From Volutella citrinella (taxonomy: Eukaryota; Ascomycota; Sordariomycetes; Hypocreales; Nectriaceae), in assembly GCA_034401135.1 (NCBI GenBank), contig JAWZSP010000007.1, positions 2,356,001 to 2,420,000 of the forward strand: a stretch of DNA of 64,000 bases. The letters run 5' to 3'. Under the pieces are notes generated by a model. That model saw nothing but the letters and a program-made list of their open reading frames with translations. It did no database searches and was not told where the DNA came from. Position numbers and translations under genes: made by a program. Shown here piece after piece: positions 44,003 to 54,600 of the stretch (its first letter is position 1; the number at the start of each line of letters is the position of its first letter).

Positions 44003-45631
44003 ATGGCAACCAACGAGCGGGCGGACACTGTCACCACTCTTGGAGCAGAGAGTCCGCCGCGGGCCCCAACACCTCGCATATCGAGGCCCTCGTCGCCCGC
44101 GCCCACGCCCGTAACAGCAGCCGCCTCGCCTGCGGATGCTGCGGCGTCCGTCGTCGCCTCCGAATCCAGCGATGATGGCATCCAGCTCAACCACACCGCT
44201 GGCCGTCGCTTTGGTCGCCGACACCTCCGTCGTCCCGCAACGAACCCCGATATTATCACCGGCCCCTTCCAGCCGCCGTCTCCCGACCCTCTCTACATCG
44301 CAGCCCCGACTGCTCCCCAAGCAGGCCGGGCCATTGCGGGCGCCGCTGCCGTCCCCGATCCCTCCGCGCTCCTGATTCCCCATGTCAATCCCGGCCGTCG
44401 TTCCGGGCCGCTGATGAGCCCTCATCCGTCGTCGCTCGACATCCCCAAACGATATGGCGGCGAATGCATCTTCGACATGTACTCCCTGACCTACGTAACC
44501 GAAGCGGATGTCAACCTCCTCTGCCCGATATGCCACGATCCAATGATCGACCCTGTGACCACTCCTTGCGATCACACTTTCTGCTATCGGTGTATTCGCC
44601 AGAGCATCGAATCAAGCCCCTCAGGAACTGCGTGCCCCGTCGACCGGGATCCCCTAGTCTGGCCCAATTGCTTCAGCGCGGCACGTCTAATACGGGTCCA
44701 ACTCAACAACCTCGTGGTCAAGTGCCCGTTTCACGCACGGGGATGCAAGGCCGAGCTTCGCCGCGAGGCGGTCGAGACACATGCGACTACAGAGTGCAGG
44801 TTTCGCGACTTTACCTGCCCCGGTGCCGACTGTGACAAAAGGTTGCGGCTCAAGCCGTCGAGCGACACCTGCCCCCATGAGCAGGTCAGCTGCTCTCGCT
44901 GCCAGACAAGCATTGATGCGCCTGATCGTGAGCTTCACATGCTCACATGCCCCCAGGGCAAGACGCGCTGCCAGGGGTGCTGGAAGCTGGTCTACCGCAA
45001 CCAACTGCAGCAACATCATGACGTTGAATGCGACGGAGCCGTAATCCCTTGTCCTTACTACGACCTTGGCTGTCCGGTTCGGACCATCCGTAGTTCGATG
45101 AGCAGCCACACACAGATGTGCGCATTCCACCCCGACACTCCATCGGGCATCATCATCAGGTCGCAGAGAGATCTCATTGACTCATACGCCGACTTGGGGA
45201 GCCAGCTTCAACAACTCAATGCTCGACAAGATGAGACCTCGCGGCGCATGTCCGAAATCAACTCGCCGCTTGGTCGCAATGGAGGCAGCGATTCCGTTCT
45301 GGGAGATAACCGTACCATCCAGGACCTCGACGCAGGCTTCGAGGAGGTGCACCAGAACCTAACCCACCTGGAGGCTCGACAGAGCATGTGGACGCTCAAC
45401 CAGGTCATGCCCATCCGCGAGGAGGTAACCGAGCTGCGAAACAACATCAACTTGATGCGGATGCAAGTAAACTGGCTGCTCAATCGTAGCCGCGAGGAAG
45501 GAAGGCTCCGCGCAGCAAACACGGCGTCGTCGTCCACGGGCATTAGAACAGATGGCCCCGGCGAGGGAGGCCATTCTCTCACGGAGCGTCGGCGTTCGAC
45601 TAGCGTTGATGCTGACTTGCCCAGGTTGTGA
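44003..45631 (+). CDS. RING finger and TRAF-type zinc-finger protein
   Basis: An intronless 542-residue protein. Residues 1-150 are Ala/Pro/Ser-rich and disordered. A C3HC4 RING lies at about 174-214 (CPICHDP, then PCDHTFCYRCI, then CPVDRDPL). TRAF-type zinc fingers follow at about 241-375, with many Cys/His pairs (KCPFHARGCKAELRR, TCPGADCDKR, CSRCQTSIDAPDRELH). Heptad-like coiled-coil segments occur at about 395-420 and 445-500. RING plus TRAF-type fingers plus coiled coil is the layout of E3 ubiquitin ligases, so ligase activity is likely; the substrate is unknown. Similar fungal proteins exist but none with a well-known symbol. It lies 961 bp upstream of UFD2 on the same strand. Confidence 0.9.
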   Translation: MATNERADTVTTLGAESPPRAPTPRISRPSSPAPTPVTAAASPADAAASVVASESSDDGIQLNHTAGRRFGRRHLRRPATNPDIITGPFQPPSPDPLYIAAPTAPQAGRAIAGAAAVPDPSALLIPHVNPGRRSGPLMSPHPSSLDIPKRYGGECIFDMYSLTYVTEADVNLLCPICHDPMIDPVTTPCDHTFCYRCIRQSIESSPSGTACPVDRDPLVWPNCFSAARLIRVQLNNLVVKCPFHARGCKAELRREAVETHATTECRFRDFTCPGADCDKRLRLKPSSDTCPHEQVSCSRCQTSIDAPDRELHMLTCPQGKTRCQGCWKLVYRNQLQQHHDVECDGAVIPCPYYDLGCPVRTIRSSMSSHTQMCAFHPDTPSGIIIRSQRDLIDSYADLGSQLQQLNARQDETSRRMSEINSPLGRNGGSDSVLGDNRTIQDLDAGFEEVHQNLTHLEARQSMWTLNQVMPIREEVTELRNNINLMRMQVNWLLNRSREEGRLRAANTASSSTGIRTDGPGEGGHSLTERRRSTSVDADLPRL

Positions 45632-46592
45632 TGGATATCGACGACTTAGATGGCTTGGATGGCTGCTTTGACTTTGGCGCTTGGATGGAGTTTTGGGATA
45701 CCCTCATGGTCTTTGGGAGGACGGCAACCGGGGACGTAGAAGCAGCGTAACATTAGAATGTCCTTTGGACTTTTACAACCGACACTGACGAATATCAGGA
45801 GTTACTGTGTGTTGCATATTGAGTCTTTAACCAATAAAGTGAATTTTCCGATGCCGTGTAAGAAAATCCAAATTCCGACTTGCAGAGGGACGATCCCACA
45901 GGTCCGCTGGCTTATTATGACGGCCTCGCGCTCGCCCTCTTCGCACCCGTCGTCTGAATATACGGCTCCGTCGGACTTGGGCTGCCAATTTGATTCCACG
46001 GCAACGAGAGCTGGTCCCGCAATTCCGGCCTGTGGCGATTTATATGGCCAGGCCGCTGCGAACCCGTCGCTTAAAAATCCGACTGGCGGACTTGCGTCAA
46101 CTCGCCTGCGGAGTTTGTCTGGATGGCTCTTTGGCCACAAATAGTTCCCTTGCCTTCCTCCAAGTTCTGCCGCCAGCAATAGCTCGCGTCCTAAAACTAG
46201 AGACTCAGGCTATCCTTTGGGCAAAGCGCATCCTGAGGCAGCAGCCGTCTTGTGCTACACCCAAAACCCCCCAAGGCACACTGCTCGCCGGATTAGACTC
46301 GGGCGACCCAGCTCCCCAGGCTGCTATCACGTCACTGAAGGGCCCCCTCCAACCCTCTAGGCTACAGCACTGAAGCACCAGACCGAGCGCTAGGTGCCAG
46401 CAGCCTCACCGCCCCGCACCAGCCTCGGCGGCCCCCCCACCTCCACCAAAGGTTGGACTGCACCGTGAGGCTCTGGCTCCAACAAACCTCCACCATCTGT
46501 CAGCCTTGCCAACCTTCGTCGTCGTTCTTCCATCAACGCCTTCCTTTTGCACCATAATTTATTGTTCTGAAACTGGAGAGACACCGACAGAC
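45632..46592. other. Intergenic region between the RING/TRAF gene and UFD2
   Basis: 961 bp containing the terminator of the RING/TRAF gene and the promoter and leader of UFD2. No gene is recognised. Small open frames (for example 45,802-46,179 minus) lack family features. Confidence 0.6.
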
Positions 46593-49500
46593 ATGGATCC
46601 CAACGACCAGCCGCCGTCTTGGACGGGAGGCGACGCCCCGGACAAGGAGAAGATGCAACAGGCAGGTTGCCTCGTGCCCAACATAGCTGCTTGCATGCTA
46701 ACATGATGGCCTCCCAGATCCGCGCCCGACGTCTAGCTAAGCTCGGAACGTCGGCAGCAGCTCCGCCCAAGCCTGAAGAGAACAAAGCCTCTGATGCTGA
46801 ATCGTCGAATCCATCGCGCGCGTCCACGCCGAAGCCACAGCCTGGCACTTCTGAGCCCCCGCGGGCCAAGATCAACATCACTCCCGCCCCGGCGCCTGCA
46901 GGCTCGAGCCAGAATCCGTTCAGCAAGCCCGGCGCCAAGGGCGGGAGCAAAACCGAGCCATCCAGCTCAACAGGTAGCTTGAGTGTTTCTCGCAAGAGGC
47001 ATGCTTCTGAGATTGACGACGCCGTTCCAGCCGACCAGCCGAAGCGCACCCCAAGCACCCAGCCCGAGTCTGACGCGGACTATGCCGACCGAGTCTTGTC
47101 ACAGATCTTCCGGATCACCGTGAACCCACACAACATGACCAATCAGCAGGGTCAGAGGATGACGTTCCTCCCGGGACTCAACCAAGAGTTGAATGAGTCT
47201 GGGGAGCAGCTGAAGCTGTCACTGAATTCGCTAGATCAGGCCATCATGGAGGCTTGCAGCTCCTGGCCCCACGATAGGCCGCTCATGACCTATCTATTGC
47301 CTTGCTGGAAAAGAGCAGTGAAAGCAGCCACTGGTGCCAAGTGGACGGAAGGCCTCAGGCACGAAGTCCACGAGGAAGCCAAGCGATTGTGCATGAGTTC
47401 TTGTCTTTTTGCCCTCACCATGCCAGATCTCTACGGGTGAGTAGCCCCGGATATGTGATGTGATTTTGATTGCCATTCCTGACCTGCATTGTGCAGTCGT
47501 GAGCCCAACAAGAACCACGACACCCTCATGCCCTATCTCCTGCAAGGCGTACAGAGCGAGGGAGGCCTGTGCTTTGACTTTATCCGCGAGGCCATCAAGC
47601 GATTCGATGAAGAGGAAGCGATCCCTGCTCTATTTGACGATGCAATGATCCAGATAAGCACCAAGTTGTCGACCTTGTCAATGGATGATGATTATAAGCC
47701 GTACATCCAGGTAGGAGGACTTTGAAAGCCGGTGCCAACTTTTAAGAAGAGGTTGATTCTAATGTCGATCCGTAGGCTATGCTGACTTACACGAGATTCC
47801 CGCCCCTTATTGTGAATTTGGCTCAGCATCCTACATTCAAGATGGCACAGTCTGCTCCGGGCATCGAGAAGCACACAATCCTTGGCCCCTTCTTCCGGAT
47901 CTCGCCCTTGCAGCCAGAGGTCATCAAGAGCTACTTCCCCGGGCCCCGAACACTGGACAGATCCAGGATCGCTAATGCGCAGGATGCTTTGCGGATGGTG
48001 CTTCGAACCCACCAAGATGATCTGTTTGCAATCGCCAATGCTTTCATCCGAGCTGGCCCTGATACCCGAAGTCGCACTTTGGACTGGTTTGCGTACATCA
48101 TGAACGCGAACCACAAGCGGAGGGCCATGCATGTTGACCCTAAAGAGGTGGCATCCAACGGCTTCATGATCAACGTTACCACCATTCTCGACCGGTTTTG
48201 TGAACCTTTCATGGATAACGACTTTAGCAAGATTGATAAAATTGACGACGACTACTTCCGCAAACAGCCTCGTGTGGACATCACGGATGAAACGAAATTG
48301 AACGCCGATCAAGCATTCTCGGACAAATTCTACGCAGAGAAGGTGCCGGGTGAGCCCAACTTCATCTCCGAGGCCTTCTTCTTGACGCTGGCAGCCCACC
48401 ACTATGGAAGCGAAGCCTGTAACTCGCAGCTCAAGAACCTGGACCGTGACATCAAGTACCTCGAAAAGCACTTGAAGGCGATGGAGGCGGAGAGAGTCAA
48501 GTTTGCCAACGTTCCTCACCAACTGCGAGTCTTTGAAGAGACTTTGCAGCGACATACGAACACGCTTGAGAAGGCAATCGCGATGAAGTATGCGATTGAA
48601 GGTGTTCTTCTCGACGAGAGGATGCAGAGCACGTCTCTGCGGTTTATGCGATACGTCGCGGTTTGGCTGCTTCGACTTGTAACCCGTTCAAAGTACAAGC
48701 CAGGACTGGAAACCAAGGAGATCAAGTATGTTGATTCGCGCCGCCGATGCTACCATGTCTAACTCTCGCAGGCTTCCTCTTCCTTCGGAGAAATCCGACG
48801 TCTTCTCTTGTTTGCCAGAGTATACACTACAGAACATTGTTGACAACTTCAAGTTTATCTTCCGGTTAGTTATGGCCTGCAATGCTCAAGATCTGGAAAC
48901 GACTAAGCTGACTGGCTACCAGGTTCCTTCCCAAAATCCTCCCAAGCGCCGTCGGCGACGAGATGATTGCTCTTTGTATCACATTCCTCCGATCTACCGA
49001 GTACATCAAAAATCCGTACCTCAAATCATCACTGGTTTCGCTTCTCTTTTCGGGAACGTGGACATTCATGCACCTCAAGCGAGGCGTTCTGGGTGACCAG
49101 CTTATCTCCTCTTCGTTTGCCAACGAGCATCTTCTTCACGCCTTGATCAAGTTCTACATCGAATGCGAGTCTACCGGCGCCGATTCAGCGTTTTACGACA
49201 AGTTCAACATTCGATATGAGATATTCCAGGTCATCAAGTGTGTCTGGGTCAATGACCACTACAAGCACCAACTGACGAAGGAGAGCAAGTAAGTAATTCG
49301 CTTACCCGTAACCATGCTCTACGCTAACGGCTATGCTAGGGTTAACCGGCAGTTTTTCGTGCAATTTGTCAACCTGCTTCTCAACGATGCCACATATGTG
49401 CTGGACGAGGCGCTCACCAAATTCCCCAAGATCCGGACCCTCGAAAGGGAGCTGGAGAGCCACTCAGTCTCGGCTGAAGATCGACAGAAGAAGGAGGAGG

Positions 49501-50231
49501 AAATCCAGACCTTGGCGAACCAGGCCACTTCGTTCATGCAGTTGGCCAATGAGACTTTAGAGATGATGAAGCTCTTCACCGAGACAATGAGCAGCGCGTT
49601 CAACATGCCCGAGATTGTCAAGCGACTGGCCAGCATGTTGAATTATAACCTCGAGACACTTGCCGGCAAGAAGGCTGCCGCAGAACTCAGCGTCACCAAC
49701 CGGGAGAAGTATCACTTCCGCCCAATCCAGCTCATTTCGGACATTGTGGAGATTTATGTCAACCTGGGAGGCTCGGAGATTTTCATTGAGGCCGTTGCTG
49801 AGGATGGCCGCTCGTACAAGCCCGAGGTCATGGACCGTGTTTCGCACATTCTCACCGCGAAGCACTCCAAGGACCCGGCAGATATTGCACGTTGGGACAA
49901 GCTCAAGGCCAAGTTTGCTGCGGCCAAGCTCGCCATTGACCAAGCAGAGCTTGACCTGGGCGACATCCCAGCCGAGTTTGAGGATCCCATCATGGGAGAC
50001 CTGATGACAGATCCGGTGCTCCTGCCGAGCCGTCACATCGTCGATCGCTCAACGATTGTGCAACATTTGCTGAGCGACCCCAAGGACCCTTTTACTCGTC
50101 AGCCCATGACAATCGACGATGCCGTCCCCCAAACGGACCTCAAGGAAAAGATTGCGAAGTGGAGAGAGGAGCGGATACAAGCAGCGCGCGAGAAGCTTCA
50201 GGGGGAAACGATGGACACCACGGAGGGCTGA
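46593..50231 (+). CDS. UFD2: Ubiquitin conjugation factor E4 (Ufd2, U-box)
   Basis: A 1,100-residue protein from seven exons. Introns are 46662-46717 (GC-AG), 47437-47496, 47711-47775, 48726-48771, 48865-48922 and 49289-49339. It elongates ubiquitin chains on substrates in the ubiquitin-fusion-degradation pathway and works with Cdc48. The helical Ufd2 core spans most of the protein (DRVLSQIFRITVNP, then QAMLTYTRFPPLIVNLAQHP, then FLRSTEYIKNPYLKSSLV). The U-box is at about 1016-1085 (FEDPIMGDLMTDPVLLPS, HIVDRSTIVQHLLSDPKDPF, RQPMTIDDAVP). The start at 46593 gives MDPNDQPPSW and, across the GC-AG intron, KMQQ joined to IRARRLAKLG, as in other fungal Ufd2 proteins. The RING/TRAF gene precedes it on the same strand and adenine deaminase converges from the right. 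Confidence 0.95.
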
Positions 50232-50578
50232 GTGGGATAGAATGGGGCATCGACGAAAGGTGTCTTGGCGTGCACGGCTCAGACACCTTTACTTGGTTTA
50301 TGATGATGACTTCCTTTTCTGGGTTGGAGAGTTCGGCGAGCATGCGGGTGACTTCGGCCATAGATGGGGATGCTAAGGAAATTACAGCCCTGCAGTGGAA
50401 GGAATGAATTGTACGCAAGCATTATATGAAGGTTAATTGAAGATGATATGACTATGATTTCGTCTGCCGACGTCAACATCTTCCTCGGTTCATCCTCGCG
50501 TCGTAGTTACGTATCTCATAAACTCATCCAGCATAATCTTCATAACACAAGACATTTAACTTGGTACCCATGTCTCTC
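50232..50578. terminator. Convergent 3' region between UFD2 and adenine deaminase
   Basis: 347 bp between opposing stop codons, AT-richer to the right. Both 3' UTRs should end here and may overlap. No gene is seen. Confidence 0.55.
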
Positions 50579-51646
50579 TCAACTTGCAGAACTACCCTCT
50601 CTGAAGTCCGCCAGGACCCGTTGGAGCTCCTCGAGGATAGTGTCCTTGCGCTGCTGGGAACACCAGCTGGCCTCGACGGCGCCCGTTACGATCCACTCCC
50701 AGTCCTCGGCCGACAGCTGAAAGGTGTCCTGGACGCGGCAGTATACCTCGCCAATGTAGGCTCCAAAATAGGCGGGATCGTCGCTGTTGATGCTGAAGCG
50801 AACCCTGGCGTCCAGGAATGCCCTGACAGGCACGTCGCCGAAGCTATCGACGTTGCGCAGGCAAAGATTGGACCAGGGGCACAGCGTCAACAGGGTACGG
50901 TCCGCGGCGAGGGTGGCGAGCAGGGCTGGATCCTGGCCCGCGGCCAGGCCGTGGTCGATACGCTCGACGCCGAGGAGGTCGAGCGACTCCCTGATGGCGG
51001 CAGCGGGCGCCTCCTCGCCGGCGTGGGCTGTGAGATGGGTGCCGGTGGCGGCGACACGGGCGTAAATGTCCTTGAAGAGGGCGGGCGGGAAGGCCTTCTC
51101 GCTCGACACCATTCCGAAGCCGACGAGGGTGCCGTCAGTGAGGTGGCCCCGGTCAAGCAGCACGTCGACGAGTGCATCGGACTCGGGCAGCGGCAGGTGG
51201 CGCAGGATGCAGACGATGAACTCGACGGAAATGTCCAGCTCGGCCTCGGCCCGCCTCTTGGCCGCGGCGAGGCCCCCGATGACGGTGTCGTAGCTGACGC
51301 CCCTGGCCGTGTGTGCCTGCGGATCGAAGAAGACCTCGGCATGGCGGACATTGTCGGCGGCTGCCTTGACAAAGTACTCCCACGCCAGCGTCTCAAAGTC
51401 GTCCTCGGTGACGAGCGCACTCATGCCCAGGTAGTAGTAGTGCAGGAAGTCGTCAAGACAGGTGAAGGCCCCGTAGCGCTCGCGCAGGGCAGCTGGGGAT
51501 GAGTAGACTGCATCGTCGGGCAGAGCGACACCATTCTTCTCGGCCAGCTTGAAGAACAACTCGGGCTCGAGCGTGCCCTCGATGTGGAGGTGCTGCTCAA
51601 CCTTGGGCAGGCGCTCGACGAGCTTGTGGATGGAGGATTGGCACAT
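50579..51646 (-). CDS. AAH1: Adenine deaminase
   Basis: An intronless 355-residue zinc enzyme of the adenosine/adenine deaminase family, converting adenine to hypoxanthine in purine salvage. Metal ligands and catalytic residues are visible: HLHIEG (His19, His21), LTAHAGEE (His208, Glu211), RIDHGL (His232) and SINSDDPAYFG (Asp289/290). The DDPAYFG form and the short length match the fungal adenine-specific Aah1 branch rather than adenosine deaminase; this is recollection, not an alignment. The start at 51646 gives MCQSSIHKLVERLPKVEQH, the usual beginning. An in-frame extension upstream has no ATG. Codon choice is strongly G/C-ending. Confidence 0.94.
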   Translation of the reverse strand: MCQSSIHKLVERLPKVEQHLHIEGTLEPELFFKLAEKNGVALPDDAVYSSPAALRERYGAFTCLDDFLHYYYLGMSALVTEDDFETLAWEYFVKAAADNVRHAEVFFDPQAHTARGVSYDTVIGGLAAAKRRAEAELDISVEFIVCILRHLPLPESDALVDVLLDRGHLTDGTLVGFGMVSSEKAFPPALFKDIYARVAATGTHLTAHAGEEAPAAAIRESLDLLGVERIDHGLAAGQDPALLATLAADRTLLTLCPWSNLCLRNVDSFGDVPVRAFLDARVRFSINSDDPAYFGAYIGEVYCRVQDTFQLSAEDWEWIVTGAVEASWCSQQRKDTILEELQRVLADFREGSSAS

Positions 51647-54600
51647 CTCCTCTCCGTGATCTTTTAGGGGCGGTTTTGAGAAAGTCGAGATGACAAAAAG
51701 GGCCGGCAAAGGATGCAAGCAGGTTTTCTTGTATTCCAGTGACGTCCACGTTCCACAAGGCAAGATCCAATGGGAGGAGCTGCTGATGGCCGCCGTCGAT
51801 GATGATGGTGATGATGGCCTAGAGTCAACCTCTTGCGATCTTGTCCTTATCCAGAGCCAACAGCTTCAAATGGCGGCGGTCAAAATGCCCGTATGAGCCA
51901 ATACCAGCAAAGGCACGGCCGGGAGCCGCCGGCCACTGGAGTCGGTGCTGGGCGACGATGGCCCATAATACTTACCTCGTTCTCGGCCCACCATTCAAGG
52001 CGCTGGCCCTGAGGTTCCCCGCTGGAGCTCTTCGGGATTCTAGATGTCTTCTCGAAAGAAGAACAAATGCAAGAAAGAGCCACTCATCATTCTCAATCGA
52101 GGGTGTCGACCATCGCCACCCGACGAGGGCCGGTTTTCGGTGAGCCACCTTGGCTCCCAACTTCGGGATAGTGGCGCTCCCATTGTGTCTGCCGAAGGCC
52201 TGAGGGCCTCTCTGATCGGGCGAACCAATGCACCACCGTTGGGTCCATCATTCATGGGCTGCTCAGTCCCACAGTTCCACAAATTGTGCTTCTGCGGTCC
52301 TCCGTAGATCATCACTGATCAGCGCCTGTGTCAGCACGCACACCACGACTAGTATTAGCCCCGGCCCTAGCTTGCACCGGGCGTCTGCATTGCTGGCTCA
52401 TTGCTAGGTACAAACATTGACACCCTGTAATTGTGCTCCCGCGGATAATAAGGTAAATTATGGCGGCCCGCTGCTGCAGTGCTGGAAGGATTGCGTTCAT
52501 TTGAACGCCGCTGTACAGACACGGCAACGCCTCTGGTTGGCAGTGTGCGTACTGGGCCGAGAGGCTTGCCACTTGCAATTACAGTAGCGTCCCGTTGAAC
52601 TCGTCAGCTTTCTGTCCCATCAGGCCATACGGACAAGGAGACAGATGAGGCCAGCTTGTGGGGAGGAGTGAATGCAAAAACGCAATGACCACGAGGCAAT
52701 CATTCCGTTCTTGCCCTATTTGCCTGTAGGAAACTAAAAGACTTGTAACAAGGTCATCAGGGCGGCCCCACGGTGTTTTCGGCGCTTCCCATAGACATGG
52801 ACGTGGGCCTCTGTTAAATGCTTTCCGGGCAAGTCGTGAATGTGAGAATAGGCCCGTGGCTAACAGAATTACCGTATTAATAAGTGTGACATGTGCATCC
52901 ACATGCAATGGTCTCCAATTCACCTCTTTGAAACCGCCGATCCCTGACTCCTTGATGGGTTGCTTCCTCGACACGGCGATAATACCCTTTGCGCGATCTA
53001 GGCGTTGGAGCCTCACCAGGGTGAAAGATCCAGTCTGGGAATCACCCATTGTTGCCCTATTACTTCAACTGTTTGGTTGGGTAGGAAAGCTGACCATTGT
53101 CACAGGAAAGATTCCCGATTGCATAGCTCGGCGGTTCAGAAACGCGGTCCGGAGTAGATGCTACGCACGGGTTATTTCAAGGTTGGGGTCAGTTGTGTCG
53201 GCTCGAGCTTATCGACCAAAATAGATCACCAGAAGAGTCGCATTCTCTCAGCGTTGGAGTCCTAGCAGGCCGTGGGCCTCGTCCTCCGGAAGTCTGTCTA
53301 CCCTGGGCAAAGGTCTGTCGTTCCCCTGTGAGGAGAATCTTGAGACGGTTTTGACGCCAGGTTGATCCGGTTTGTTCGGTATCCTCACACGAATCCCCTG
53401 AGCTTCCGGGCTGGGTGCAGGGGCCGACATGGGTGAAGGATTGAGGCAAACAAGCATCCGCCTGGTGGTGTCCCCACAAGCCAGGCCCCGCGACAAATAG
53501 CGGAAGGCCGCGAGGGTTCCCTCTTCGACATAAGCCGCCTCGGTTACGCACACATAAGCACTGATCCGCAGAGACCCATAATATGCGGGTACGAATCGGA
53601 AGGGCTCCCATTCTGTTGAACAACCATGCAGCCTTCAAGAGAATCATAACGTCCAAGTCGCGTGGCACTTGTCCAGTTCCTGGTCGTGCCATCCTGAGAA
53701 GCAACGTCCGGCCCGTCGACACCTTGGGTAGGATCCCTGGGTCCCTGGTGCCTGAATCTGATTTCCCCACAAGTCGGCCGACGTACCAGTCATGTAATAG
53801 GGAATGGAGGGTTTCATGTCGTGCCCTCTGCATTTCTTGTAGGGGGCACACCGGACCAGCTTATATCCGTGAACCCGCGCCCCGCCTCAAGCAACGGCTT
53901 GCAGGTTGTAACCTCCAAAAGGACACATAGGCCCAGGTGGCTCGGTAGTGGAGAACATGCGATATCACCAAACCAAAAAGGATGTGTAGCTTGACAATTG
54001 TCTCGACTGGGTAGGAGCTTTTGTGAGGCGCGATGCTCGCTGGCTTCCTCAGAGGGCCCTTCTCCCCGTGAGTGAGTTGGTCCGAGTGAGGACTGACTCG
54101 ATTGTGACGAGTCGAGCCACGTTTGAAAGAGGGCGGAGTGTATTGAAGTTGAGGGAAACAAAATCCGGGCCAAGTCAACTCTTTGTGTAAGTTGCGACAA
54201 ACATAGCCATTGATGGCTATTCCGAATAGCGAATTGGAGGCTAGGTGTCGATGTGGAGAGCTAGGCAATTCCGCATCTCTCATCCCGTAACATAAAGCCA
54301 AGAGCGTCCTAATGTGCGGTTTGTGGAATGTTCTTCATCCCTTCGGGTGATGCTTGAGTCCTTGACATGGCCAGTTGCGATCAGCGCAACCCTCAGCCAG
54401 CCCGACGTGGCAGCGGGTGGGACGTTTTGTACGGATGACCGGGGTGATTGGATAAAGTAGAATGCATAGCGGCTTGCCTGGTGCGGCAATTTCTTTGGGA
54501 GGGAGCAACAATTATGTGAATCGACATAAAATCAGTGTTACTGAAACCAATCCTGACGGGGGAGTATATTCCATCTCAACGGTTGAAGGCATCGAGTCGA

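Noticed and set aside
53189..53851. 220-codon minus-strand frame in the right-hand gene-poor block
   Set aside because: No domain, odd composition and no exon neighbours.
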